Part shown: piece after piece, positions 53,586-61,673 of the stretch
Numbering within the stretch: the first letter of the stretch is position 1
How the letters are laid out: each line of letters begins with the position of its first letter
Assembly: GCA_903847205.1 (NCBI GenBank)
Contig: CAINDA010000058.1
Span: 1 to 64,000 of the forward strand
Reading direction: 5' to 3'
Source: an uncultured Bacteroidota bacterium
GTDB taxonomy: Bacteria; Bacteroidota; Bacteroidia; 2-12-FULL-35-15
DNA: 64,000 bases
Program-made: the position numbers and the translations under genes
The notes under the pieces: model-generated
Databases searched by the model: none
Told to the model about the DNA's origin: nothing
The model's input: the letters and a program-made list of their open reading frames with translations, nothing else

Positions 53586-53885
53586 ATGGAAAATTTTGAA
53601 AAAAGAGAATACGATTTCGATACAGAATCAGATGTGCTGGTTGAAACTGAAGAAGTGCAGACAGCCGACAAACAAATTATACTTTATAATGACGAGTTTA
53701 ATACATTTGAATTTGTAATTGAATCTTTGATAAAAGTCTGTAAACATGATACAATTCAGGCAGAGCAGTGCACCTTTCTTGTTCACTACAAAGGCAGATG
53801 TTCTGTAAAAAAAGGTTCGTTTGAAGAGTTGGAACCATTGTGCACAGCTTTATTGGAAAGAGGTTTGACTGCGGAGATTGAATGA
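53586..53885 (+). CDS. clpS: ATP-dependent Clp protease adaptor ClpS
   Basis: 99 residues, cytosolic. ClpS delivers N-degron substrates to ClpAP or ClpCP. The core IILYNDEFNTFEFVIESLIKVCKHDTIQAEQCTFLVHYKGRCSVKKG holds the conserved NDExxT/F-x-FV and the QAxxC-x-LVH-G segments. The first 25 residues are acidic and poorly conserved, as in Bacteroidota homologues. It is followed by a strong terminator. Confidence 0.92.
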   Translation: MENFEKREYDFDTESDVLVETEEVQTADKQIILYNDEFNTFEFVIESLIKVCKHDTIQAEQCTFLVHYKGRCSVKKGSFEELEPLCTALLERGLTAEIE

Positions 53886-53936
53886 GTTTTTAATTGAATA
53901 CAATGTTGATGATTTAAAGATTCACTGCTTAATAAT

Positions 53937-53971
53937 TAAGCCCCCTGACAATGATACTGTCAGGGGGCTTA
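53937..53971 (+). terminator. Strong hairpin terminator after clpS
   Basis: Perfect 14-bp arms TAAGCCCCCTGACA (53937-53950) and TGTCAGGGGGCTTA (53958-53971), 7-nt loop, followed by TTATTATTG. It starts 51 bp after the stop. Confidence 0.85.
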
Positions 53972-54031
53972 TTATTATTGTTCTTAAGATGTTTGAGTTT
54001 CAATTTTTCAGCAGGCCTTTATAAAATAGTT

Positions 54032-54039
54032 TATCTTTG
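54032..54039 (+). promoter_or_regulatory. -7 promoter box of the duplicated-barrel gene
   Basis: TATCTTTG fits TAnnTTTG and lies 98 bp before the ATG at 54138. No good -33 TTG at 19-21 bp. The leader would include a short ORF at 54049-54084 (11 codons and a stop). Confidence 0.4.
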
Positions 54040-54137
54040 AAAAGCAATATGAATGTTATGATACATAACACAAAAGAAGTCTAATTGGGGCGCAGCAAGT
54101 GAGTCTTTAAATATGTTTTGCATAAACAAAATAAAAA

Positions 54138-55580
54138 ATGAAATCATTTCTTTTTATACTCCTATTGGTTTTCGCAAACATTTGCTTGGGGCAGAAAGAT
54201 TCTATTGCTCCAAAGAAAATTATTTATGGGTTTAAAGCCGGCGGGCTCATAGATGATGGAGAGCAGGGGCCCGGCGGTTATATACATTTCACAATGGAAA
54301 AGGGTCAAAGTTATTTTTCTGCTGGTCCGCTTTTTAGCCAAAAAAAGAAAGTAGTAGGAAGAAGTGATGGTGATGACATCCCTTTTTATTATAACAACTA
54401 TGGTTTAACCGGCTTTAATGCTGTTTATCAAATAAGCCCTATTCCTAAAAGCAGGGTATTTCAATCTTATTTTCAAAACGAATTGCTTTTCCATTATTTT
54501 ATGGATAATGGTACAACTGGAAATCCTAATGATGGGGGTGATTATCTAACTACAGCAATACCATACAAATCCCATCAAATGGTTATTGAAGATTTTTTTG
54601 GCTGGGGCTTTAAAGTTAAATTTCTAAAAAACTTTTATCTGAACCAAAGCATTTCATTAGGCTTAGCATACTATTCAACAGTGCAAAACTATAATGATAT
54701 TAATTATAATAGTACAGGTCATAATTTTTTTCCAGCTTTTTTAGCTGAAATAGGGCTCGGATATAAATTTGAATATAAATTAAAACTTCCGGCTATTTCC
54801 TTCAAACAGAAAAACCCCATTCTATCCTATTCAGCTTTTTCTATCGATCAGTTAGATTCCATTTCAGCGATTTCATTCAAATGGAAAAATCCCAGTACCT
54901 CCAAAAAGAAACCATCACCGCATATTGCCAAAAAGTCCATAGATTCCATTGCAGTTAAATACCCGAATGTACCTAAAGATTCAATTGTACCGCAGAAACC
55001 ACTTTTGGGTATTAACGTAGGTGCTATGCCTTCTTATTACTTTGAAGGATTGGATTATTATGCAAATTTCAGCATTGAAAAAGGAAAAAACTTTTTGTCC
55101 TTTGGACCAATAATAGGCCTGAAATTGGAATTGAAAAATGAATATGAAGGACAAATTAAAGAGCAGTATGGCTTAACCGGATTTTATCTTATCTATCAAA
55201 GCAAAATTATGCCGAAAGGGAAAAAAATTGATTTCTATATTCAAAATGAATTTATTTTACATTATTATACCGATAATGGTACAGAATTATATTGGGGAAA
55301 CAATAGTTTTCCAAATCCAACTTCAAAATCTTACAATGCTCATGCATCTGATATCGAATATTATTTAGGCTATGGCTGTAAAATAAGATTTCTAAAAAAC
55401 TTTTACTTCGATCAAAGTTTTGGAATAGGAATACGATATTGTTCAGCGGCTAGTCATTACGGAGATAATACCTACAATTGGAGCGCCGTAAGAATAATGC
55501 CCAGTGCATCATTAAAAATGGGAATAGGATATACATTTAAAAATAAATCAAAACCTAATGCTCCCCCATCTAAATTATAA
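54138..55580 (+). CDS. Outer-membrane protein with internally duplicated barrel domain
   Basis: 480 residues with a signal peptide (to about 19, CLGQ). Two homologous halves are visible. Half 1 (about 28-215) reads YIHFTMEKGQSYFSAGPLF, YGLTGFNAVYQ, QNELLFHYFMDNGT and FGWGFKVKFLKNFYLNQSISLGLAYYS. Half 2 (about 288-475) reads YANFSIEKGKNFLSFGPII, YGLTGFYLIYQ, QNEFILHYYTDNGT and LGYGCKIRFLKNFYFDQSFGIGIRYCS. Alternating hydrophobic strands suggest two eight-stranded outer-membrane barrels, or one of double size. A Lys/Ser/Pro linker separates them. I do not recognise the family. Confidence 0.75.
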   Translation: MKSFLFILLLVFANICLGQKDSIAPKKIIYGFKAGGLIDDGEQGPGGYIHFTMEKGQSYFSAGPLFSQKKKVVGRSDGDDIPFYYNNYGLTGFNAVYQISPIPKSRVFQSYFQNELLFHYFMDNGTTGNPNDGGDYLTTAIPYKSHQMVIEDFFGWGFKVKFLKNFYLNQSISLGLAYYSTVQNYNDINYNSTGHNFFPAFLAEIGLGYKFEYKLKLPAISFKQKNPILSYSAFSIDQLDSISAISFKWKNPSTSKKKPSPHIAKKSIDSIAVKYPNVPKDSIVPQKPLLGINVGAMPSYYFEGLDYYANFSIEKGKNFLSFGPIIGLKLELKNEYEGQIKEQYGLTGFYLIYQSKIMPKGKKIDFYIQNEFILHYYTDNGTELYWGNNSFPNPTSKSYNAHASDIEYYLGYGCKIRFLKNFYFDQSFGIGIRYCSAASHYGDNTYNWSAVRIMPSASLKMGIGYTFKNKSKPNAPPSKL

Positions 55581-55616
55581 CCTCAACTCAACAAAACACC
55601 TTCAATCACATTTCAA

Positions 55617-55624
55617 TATATTTG
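55617..55624 (+). promoter_or_regulatory. -7-type box 5 nt before the BNR protein start
   Basis: TATATTTG at 55617-55624, ATG at 55630. If active, the mRNA would be nearly leaderless. The alternative is readthrough from the gene ending at 55580. Confidence 0.35.
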
Positions 55625-55629
55625 CATCT

Positions 55630-58188
55630 ATGAAAACAAAACTATTCCTGCTTTTAACAATCCTTTCGGTTAATTATTCGTTCTCACAAAACACACCTTC
55701 TCAGTGGATATCAAAAGGAATCGGCGGAGGCGGTGCTGTGCAGAACCCTGTTATCAGTCCATTCGACAGCAACCGGGTATTTATGAGTGCTGCTATGAGT
55801 GAAATGTTTGAGACAACTGATTTCGGACTAAACTGGCAGCAGCATCCTTATTTTAACCTGCAGGGCGGGCTGAGAGGTAAAGTGTGTTTTACCAATAAAC
55901 CTATGAAACTTTATGGCATCGCGCTTTCTAACGGCGGCACTTATCTTCCTAAAAAAAGTACCGACGGAGGTGCCACCTGGGCTGCAATGATTCCGAACCC
56001 ATGCATTAATTTCGGTGCATTTCAGATGTACTCCAACCTTGCTGATTACAAGCAATTCACGATAAGTGATAAAAACAATATTTACTTTACCAAGGACAGC
56101 GGTTTCAGTTATACAACTATAGAAACCGACTTATCTGTTTCGGGACTGCATTTGGCCGGAGCCTTTTTCGACGGTGCAAACATTTACATTGCTTCCAATA
56201 AAAAGATATTTATTTCTAATGACGGCGGCGTTTCTTTCCCGACAGTTATCCTGAATTCAGCTGCCAATATTTCCTCAAACGAAGGTGTTGTAAGCTTTAC
56301 AGGATGTAAGATTGGAAATGTCACCAAATTCTATTGTTCTACTATTTCAGCATCTGTGCTTACCTGCCAAACCTCGGGCTCTGATGTAAGATATTTTACA
56401 GGATTATATACCATGCGAAATCCGTTTTCGGCATGGGTGCCTATTACAGCAAACTTAGCAGCGGTATCAAATACGGCTTCTGCAGAGGCCTATTATGTTG
56501 CAGCTCCTGCAGCCGATACCAGTACATTATACATTGGCGGCAGATTAACTTCTATCGGCGCTATTTACGGTACAGTTTTTAAATCCAGAAATGGCGGTGT
56601 ATCATTTACCAATACATTTTTAGATATTCCAGCAGGAAACAATACCAATATCAGCACCGGCTGGATAGGCACTTCTTCCGCTTCAGGATATATTCAGAAC
56701 TGGTCGCTTAACAATACTACCGAAGGTTTCTGTATAGACCCGAACAACAGCCATAGAATTATCCGTACTGATAAATCAAATGTTTATTACAGCGTTAACG
56801 GCGGAGCAAGCTGGGTGCAGATGTATATAAAGCCTGCTGATGAAAATGCTGCCAATGCTGCCTTTCCGGGAACAGTCGAATATGCTGCAACCGGACTTGA
56901 AACAAGTGTAAGCAATTGGCTGACATGGATAGACAGCCTCAATTTGATTACTTCGCTCGGCGATCTTACGGCAGCTAAAAGCAGCAACGGCGGTAATAAA
57001 TGGGGATTTAATTACGATGCCACAAATATTTTTGAAGGAGGTAATACAAATATCGATGATGTGAATATGATATTGAAACATCCGGTAACGGGCGTATTAT
57101 ATGCTGCCGGAGGAGAAACACCCGGCTATGACGGCACCTGGAGCGACAGCCGTTTAGGGGTTTCGCATGGCAGAATTTGTTTTTCCATTGATCATGGAAT
57201 CACCTGGAAACTGCTGCATGATTTCGGCAGGCCTGTTACAGGTATTAATTTCGACAGACATCATCCCGATTCACTTTATGCCTGTGTTCAGGATACTCTT
57301 GGCGGTGCTATCGGCGGGATATACAGATGTAATTCAGTTTCGGCGGGGTCAAGTTCTTTATGGACAAGACTGAATGCCCCTGCCCGCGCTGATAACCGCC
57401 CTCATACTATTTATGTATTAAACGACGGCACATTGATGGCAAGTTATTACCCTTATGACTCAACTGGTAATTTGAATTATGCTGCACAGAGCGGTGTGTT
57501 TTACAGCAGCAACGGCGGCACCAGCTGGTCCGACAGAACAGGCGCCGGAATGACAAAGCATACACTGAATATTATTCCGGATAGAAACGATGCTTCGGAT
57601 TCAACATGGTTTGCCTGCGTTGGTTCAGGAGGCGGAACAGCAGGCTTATACCGCAGTACAGACCGCGGTATTAACTGGGCAAATATTACTCCGGGCGTAG
57701 GTACTGTAAGCTGTACTTTTAATCCTGCCAGAAGCAATGAAATGTATATCTGCTCCGAACTAAACGGCTTATATTATGCAGCTGGAACCAACAGCAATTC
57801 ATTTACTCCTACGTTATTTGCGAATTATAATTTCCGCAATCCGCAGCGTGTTTTCTTTAACCCGTATAATGCGAACGAAGTATGGGTATGCAGTTTCGGA
57901 AACGGTTTGAGCAAAGGGACAACCAGTACTAACATAGGCATTGCTAATACGCCGTTTATAGATAAGTCATTTGCAGTTTATCCCAACCCTTCATCAAATG
58001 ATGTTTATATAAAAACGGCATTGCTTAATTACACACTTACATTATATAATCCGCTGGGGCAGGTTGTTTTCCAGAAACAGAATGCAGCACATATTAATAC
58101 TGCAGGGTTTTCATCCGGATTGTATTTTGTAACAATTAATAATAAAGAAGGCCAGCAGCAGACCATCAAATTACTTATTAATCATTAA
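55630..58188 (+). CDS. BNR/sortilin-like repeat protein with T9SS type A sorting domain
   Basis: 852 residues. The signal peptide ends FSQ at about 20. The body has BNR/Asp-box-type repeats of propeller proteins (STDGGATWAAM, SNDGGVSFP, SVNGGASWVQM, SIDHGITWKLL, SSNGGTSWSDR, STDRGINWANI), a pattern shared by exo-sialidases and VPS10/sortilin domains. I see no sialidase catalytic residues, so binding rather than catalysis is more likely. The C-terminal type A sorting domain (about 775-852) has FAVYPNPSSNDVYIKT, YNPLGQVVFQK and GLYFVTINN. I chose the ATG at 55630. An upstream in-frame ATG at 55558 overlaps the previous gene and would bury the signal peptide. Confidence 0.88.
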   Translation: MKTKLFLLLTILSVNYSFSQNTPSQWISKGIGGGGAVQNPVISPFDSNRVFMSAAMSEMFETTDFGLNWQQHPYFNLQGGLRGKVCFTNKPMKLYGIALSNGGTYLPKKSTDGGATWAAMIPNPCINFGAFQMYSNLADYKQFTISDKNNIYFTKDSGFSYTTIETDLSVSGLHLAGAFFDGANIYIASNKKIFISNDGGVSFPTVILNSAANISSNEGVVSFTGCKIGNVTKFYCSTISASVLTCQTSGSDVRYFTGLYTMRNPFSAWVPITANLAAVSNTASAEAYYVAAPAADTSTLYIGGRLTSIGAIYGTVFKSRNGGVSFTNTFLDIPAGNNTNISTGWIGTSSASGYIQNWSLNNTTEGFCIDPNNSHRIIRTDKSNVYYSVNGGASWVQMYIKPADENAANAAFPGTVEYAATGLETSVSNWLTWIDSLNLITSLGDLTAAKSSNGGNKWGFNYDATNIFEGGNTNIDDVNMILKHPVTGVLYAAGGETPGYDGTWSDSRLGVSHGRICFSIDHGITWKLLHDFGRPVTGINFDRHHPDSLYACVQDTLGGAIGGIYRCNSVSAGSSSLWTRLNAPARADNRPHTIYVLNDGTLMASYYPYDSTGNLNYAAQSGVFYSSNGGTSWSDRTGAGMTKHTLNIIPDRNDASDSTWFACVGSGGGTAGLYRSTDRGINWANITPGVGTVSCTFNPARSNEMYICSELNGLYYAAGTNSNSFTPTLFANYNFRNPQRVFFNPYNANEVWVCSFGNGLSKGTTSTNIGIANTPFIDKSFAVYPNPSSNDVYIKTALLNYTLTLYNPLGQVVFQKQNAAHINTAGFSSGLYFVTINNKEGQQQTIKLLINH

Positions 58189-58248
58189 TAAAATTTCTAA
58201 GTCCTAAATTTTAAATCAATGTTGTTTTTTAAGAAGCCATCGCACATA

Positions 58249-58299
58249 TTTCGACAAGCTCAATATGACCATCGCTCTGTCAGTCTGAGCATGTCGAAG
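58249..58299. repeat. TTCGACA...TGTCGAA palindromic intergenic repeat
   Basis: Left arm TTTCGACAAGCTCAATATGAC and right arm GTCAGTCTGAGCATGTCGAA are reverse complements at about 16 of 20 positions. The words match a dispersed intergenic repeat frequent in Bacteroidota genomes (from memory). Confidence 0.6.
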
Positions 58300-58406
58300 A
58301 CCATGGGCAGGGTGTTTTGTTAAAATATTCTTTTAAAAAACGACCTTGAATCCTAATTCCTAAATCAATAAATCTTAAATCCCCATTCCTTAACCCATAA
58401 TTTTAA

Positions 58407-59729
58407 TTGAAAAAATCAGTTTCATTTCTGCTTTGTTTTTTATTCATTGCAATTGCATATTCCCAAAACATTGTCGATTCACTGCAGAGAGAAGGGGTTT
58501 CAATGCTTCAGCAGCAGCAGTTCGATAAAGCATTAGTAACTTTTAATAAGCTTATCAATCTGCAGCCATCTAATGCTGAAGCTTATTATAACAGAGGCAT
58601 TGTACACGCCAGCATGGGAAATATGGCCTTGGCTATTGCCGATTATTCTAAAACAATTGAACTCCTTCCTAAAAAAACAGAGGCTTATGTTAACAGGGGA
58701 TCGGCCTACAGCGGCTTAAAACAATACAAGCAGGCATTGGATGATTATAATAAAGCAATTGAATTAAATCCTAAAATTGCCGAAGTTTATAACAACCGCG
58801 GTTATTTGTACAGGCTTCAGAATAAGCCGGATGAAGCTATGAAAGATTTTGATAAAGCCATTGTCCTTAATCCAAAATACAGCAAGGCATATATCAATAA
58901 AGCTTTAGCAAACAGCGAGTCCGGCAAGCATAAGGAAGCTGTTGAAATACTCAGCACCCTTATCGGCCTGAACCCCAATTTTGCACCTGCCTATTTCAAC
59001 CGTGCGCTTGAATATACCCAGCTCGGCGATAAAAGAAATGCACTGAATGATTATGATAAAGGATTATCATTAGAGCCCGGCGATGTGCCTGCGCTTTATT
59101 CAAGGGCGCACATTAGAAGTGAATCAGGTGATAACCTCGGCGCTATTAAAGACGGTACTGCTTTGCTGAAACTTGACCCTAATAACGCCAAAGTTTTTTA
59201 TTTGCGCGCTGATGCCCAGTATAATTTAAAACATTATAAAGAAGCTGTGGATGACTATACCCATGCCGTGGAAAGCAAGCCTGAATATTGGGAAGCATTT
59301 ATTCATCGCGGCAACGCATTTGACATGATGGGAAAGTATGAAGATGCCCTCAAAGATTATTACAAAGCCACCGAACTGCACCCCGAAGCTGTGGAGAGTT
59401 ATGAGCAGAGAGCTGTTGCAAGACTTGCAAAAAATGATGTTACGGGTGCGCTTTCGGATTTGAGCAAGGCAATGAAAATTGCACCAAAGGATATAAAAAT
59501 AATTGAAAAAAGAGCCATATTATGGGCAGCCGTTAAAGATTATAAAACTGCAGCCGAAGATTATTCAAAAATATTAGAAATAGATGCTGCTAATATTCCG
59601 GCTCTTAACTCCCGCGGCGATTTATATGTAAAACTCAATAATAAAGAGCAGGCCTGCCTCGATTACCGCAAAGCCGAAGCTTTAGGCAGCGGTGCTGCTA
59701 TGAGTAAAAGGATATTTAATTGTAAATAA
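58407..59729 (+). CDS. Exported TPR protein
   Basis: 440 residues. The signal peptide ends AYSQ at about 20. The rest is about eleven to twelve consecutive tetratricopeptide repeats of 34 residues (for example AEAYYNRGIVHASMGNMALAIADYSKTIELLP and AEVYNNRGYLYRLQNKPDEAMKDFDKAIVLNP). TPRs bind other proteins. The partner is unknown, and the location would be periplasm or outer-membrane face. The start is TTG: an in-frame TAA lies immediately before it and there is no ATG before the signal peptide. Confidence 0.88.
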   Translation: MKKSVSFLLCFLFIAIAYSQNIVDSLQREGVSMLQQQQFDKALVTFNKLINLQPSNAEAYYNRGIVHASMGNMALAIADYSKTIELLPKKTEAYVNRGSAYSGLKQYKQALDDYNKAIELNPKIAEVYNNRGYLYRLQNKPDEAMKDFDKAIVLNPKYSKAYINKALANSESGKHKEAVEILSTLIGLNPNFAPAYFNRALEYTQLGDKRNALNDYDKGLSLEPGDVPALYSRAHIRSESGDNLGAIKDGTALLKLDPNNAKVFYLRADAQYNLKHYKEAVDDYTHAVESKPEYWEAFIHRGNAFDMMGKYEDALKDYYKATELHPEAVESYEQRAVARLAKNDVTGALSDLSKAMKIAPKDIKIIEKRAILWAAVKDYKTAAEDYSKILEIDAANIPALNSRGDLYVKLNNKEQACLDYRKAEALGSGAAMSKRIFNCK

Positions 59730-59743
59730 CGCTTTTACAAATC

Positions 59744-60313
59744 GTGTTTCCGCAGCGAACAGGGAAGATTCCGCAGCGAATAGGGAAGATTCCGCAGCGA
59801 ACAGAGAAGATTCCACAGCGAACAGGGAAGTTTCCGCAGCGAACAGGGAAGATTCCGCAGCGAACAGAGAAGATTCCACAGCGAATAGGGAAGATTCCGC
59901 AGCGAACAGGGAAGATTCCGCAGCGAACAGAGAAGATTCCACAGCGAACAGGGAAGTTTCCGCAGCGAACAGGGAAGATTCCGCAGCGAATAGGGAAGTT
60001 TCTGCAGCGAACATGTCTGATTCTGCAGCGAACAGGTCTGATTCCGCAGCGAACATGTCTGTTTCTGCAGCGAACATGCCCATTTGCTGCAACTGACCAA
60101 ATTTTATTGATAAACTCAGGCAATGGACAATTAAATTATTATTTAGGATTAACAAAAACTGCTGTTCCTGTAACCGGTTCGGTAGTTATCACACTTGCAC
60201 CTAACACCGAGCAGACAATTGCTGCCAGCGCCTTAGGCGATTTTGCAAATAATCATTATTTAATTGCGGCCAACCCCGATGCCAATTTAACAGTAGCATG
60301 GGATTTGATTTAG
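59744..60313 (+). CDS. Uncertain ORF: 21-bp array read as heptads, then a beta-rich C-terminus
   Basis: A 189-codon frame from GTG at 59744 runs through the whole of array D (as PQRTGKI heptads) and continues without a break into 70 residues that look like real protein. These include LLINSGNGQLNYYLGLTK, VVITLAPNTEQTI and NNHYLIAANPDANLTVAWDLI, alternating as in a beta-sandwich. A good terminator follows at 60342. The heptad part is probably not meaningful protein, because all frames through the array are open or nearly so. The last 70 codons may be the remnant of a gene whose 5' part has been replaced by the array. Confidence 0.4.
   Translation: MFPQRTGKIPQRIGKIPQRTEKIPQRTGKFPQRTGKIPQRTEKIPQRIGKIPQRTGKIPQRTEKIPQRTGKFPQRTGKIPQRIGKFLQRTCLILQRTGLIPQRTCLFLQRTCPFAATDQILLINSGNGQLNYYLGLTKTAVPVTGSVVITLAPNTEQTIAASALGDFANNHYLIAANPDANLTVAWDLI
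59746..60084. repeat. Tandem array D, 16 units of exactly 21 bp (CAGCGAA type)
   Basis: CAGCGAA starts at 59753, 59774, 59795, 59816, 59837, 59858, 59879, 59900, 59921, 59942, 59963, 59984, 60005, 60026, 60047 and 60068: sixteen units, no indel. The main unit is CCGCAGCGAACAGGGAAGATT. Variation is confined to a few sites (G/A in CCGCA, C/T in AACAG, G/A in AGGGA, A/T in AGATT) until the last four units, which carry ATGTCTG or AGGTCTG instead. The GC content is clearly above the surroundings. Confidence 0.95.
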
Positions 60314-60341
60314 AATGATGAAATTGATGTATTGATTTTAT

Positions 60342-60378
60342 AAATGCATCCCGAAATATTCGGGGCGCATTTGTTTTT
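60342..60378 (+). terminator. Hairpin terminator
   Basis: AAATGC-CCCGAA pairs with TTCGGGG-GCATTT (2-bp internal mismatch, 3-nt loop), then GTTTTT. It lies 28 bp after the ORF ending at 60313. Confidence 0.75.
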
Positions 60379-60433
60379 AATAAGATTATATTTGTGAGGT
60401 TAAATAATCAGCGGCCCTTTTAATTCCCATCAT

Positions 60434-60883
60434 GTGAGCATTTCTTCGAAGATTTATAATGTATTCTTAATTATTGCTCTATCTTTTGGATGCAATCGGA
60501 TATATTCTCAAAATGGATATAAAGAACTTTCTATTGACAATGATTCCCTAAAAATTATTTATTTGATAAAAGAACCTATTAAGATAAATAACGAACCAGC
60601 TAAATACTGGACTATAAAAGGGAAATTGAAAGTCGAAAACAAAAGAAGTAATTTGACGAAATATGGTAACGGGTTTTCGAATTTAATAATAAATGATTCC
60701 TTGCATGCACGTCCATACATTGATACTTATGCGACAATTCTAGTTGATGTTGACATAATAGATTTAAAGCCAAATTCAAAAATCGAGTTTGATGTTTATT
60801 GGAAGTTTGATTCGACTATTTTAAGCACTGATAAAATAGAAATCAGGTTTAGAAAACCAAAGTTAGGATTGGGAGATTTATAA
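60434..60883 (+). CDS. Small putative lipoprotein, unknown
   Basis: 149 residues. The hydrophobic N-terminus YNVFLIIALSFGC could be a lipoprotein signal (Cys at about 20), followed by NRIYSQNG. The rest (YKELSIDNDSLKIIY ... KIEFDVYWKFD) is beta-rich with no recognised domain. The start is GTG; an overlapping ATG is followed directly by TGA. Its leader and signal-peptide codons (60410-60481) recur as a relic at 145-216. The base composition is more AT-rich than that of the core genes, which fits accessory DNA. Confidence 0.6.
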   Translation: MSISSKIYNVFLIIALSFGCNRIYSQNGYKELSIDNDSLKIIYLIKEPIKINNEPAKYWTIKGKLKVENKRSNLTKYGNGFSNLIINDSLHARPYIDTYATILVDVDIIDLKPNSKIEFDVYWKFDSTILSTDKIEIRFRKPKLGLGDL

Positions 60884-60909
60884 AAATAAATATTATTTAA
60901 AATGCCGAT

Positions 60910-60938
60910 AGGCGCTAAGTTGTGCCTAATATCTAGCG
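60910..60938. other. Small hairpin between two unknown genes
   Basis: AGGC (60910) pairs with GCCT (60924-60927), and CGCTA (60913-60917) alternatively with TAGCG (60934-60938), followed by TTAGAA. The layout recalls an integron recombination site but lacks the conserved outer boxes. Listed as a hairpin only. Confidence 0.35.
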
Positions 60939-60963
60939 TTAGAAATAAATTAAATTTAGACTT

Positions 60964-61473
60964 ATGAGTATAAAGCCTATTTATATATGGACAATCACAG
61001 CCCTAACTATTGGTATTGGTATAATTCCTTATAAACTTCCAGATTATAATCCACAAATTAATGAACCAAACAAATTATTAGTGCATTATCAAGAATGTAC
61101 TTGTTGTGGCGCCTTTGGCATTGAAAAAGGCGAATTAGAAGTCCCAAATCAATACAAAAAATATTTTCCAAATAAAATTTATGAATTAACAGTGCCAAAT
61201 AACGATGAACCATATAAATTCAATCTTGAACTATTAATCAGCAGCGATTTTATAATTTCCGGAAAAATAATTGATATTGATACATCTGAGGGGAAAATAC
61301 AAAGAGAAGACTGTGGTATTAAACCCGTATTTGAAATTTCAAAATGGGCGCCGACAAAATATTCGGCAAATTTCTGGACTTTTGGCCCTGTTTTTATTTT
61401 AATTTATTTTATCGGAAATTTTGGATTAATAATTTATTCTATTATTTGTACCGCGAATTATAAGAAAAAATAA
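60964..61473 (+). CDS. Small membrane protein, unknown
   Basis: 169 residues. An N-terminal membrane segment (about 6-24), an extracytoplasmic region with a CTCCG cluster near 40, and a C-terminal membrane segment (about 138-162) followed by Lys. No named domain recognised. It follows the lipoprotein-like gene by 80 bp, with a similar AT-rich composition. The two may be a small accessory pair. Confidence 0.6.
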   Translation: MSIKPIYIWTITALTIGIGIIPYKLPDYNPQINEPNKLLVHYQECTCCGAFGIEKGELEVPNQYKKYFPNKIYELTVPNNDEPYKFNLELLISSDFIISGKIIDIDTSEGKIQREDCGIKPVFEISKWAPTKYSANFWTFGPVFILIYFIGNFGLIIYSIICTANYKKK

Positions 61474-61673
61474 TTTCCCTCGCTCAAAAGCCCAACGCAA
61501 GGAATCATTTAGCCATCCAATATCTAAATCTATTTCAGGCATAATTCCAGCAACATTTTATTCCCCTCCCAATGTTAAAATGTTACATAATTATGTTTAA
61601 TTAAATCTCATCGTTCAAAATTTATTAAATTTACACTTTCATTTGAAATTTATTAATCAAAAACAAGAAAAAT

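Noticed and set aside
55630-58188. Sialidase activity for the BNR-repeat protein
   Set aside because: Asp-box-type repeats are present, but I could not identify the catalytic Arg triad, Tyr or Glu; a propeller binding role is safer.
59746-60084. Array D as a CRISPR array
   Set aside because: The repeats are contiguous, with no unique spacers, and no cas gene is in the window.
59682-60155. Minus-strand ORFs through array D (for example 157 residues of FAAESSL heptads)
   Set aside because: A 21-bp unit without internal stops keeps several frames open on both strands. The flanking parts of these ORFs do not look like protein.
60901-60950. Integron attC-like site between two small unknown genes
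   Set aside because: CGCTA/TAGCG and GTTAGAA recall attC, but the GTTRRRY and RYYYAAC boxes are not both present and no integrase is nearby.
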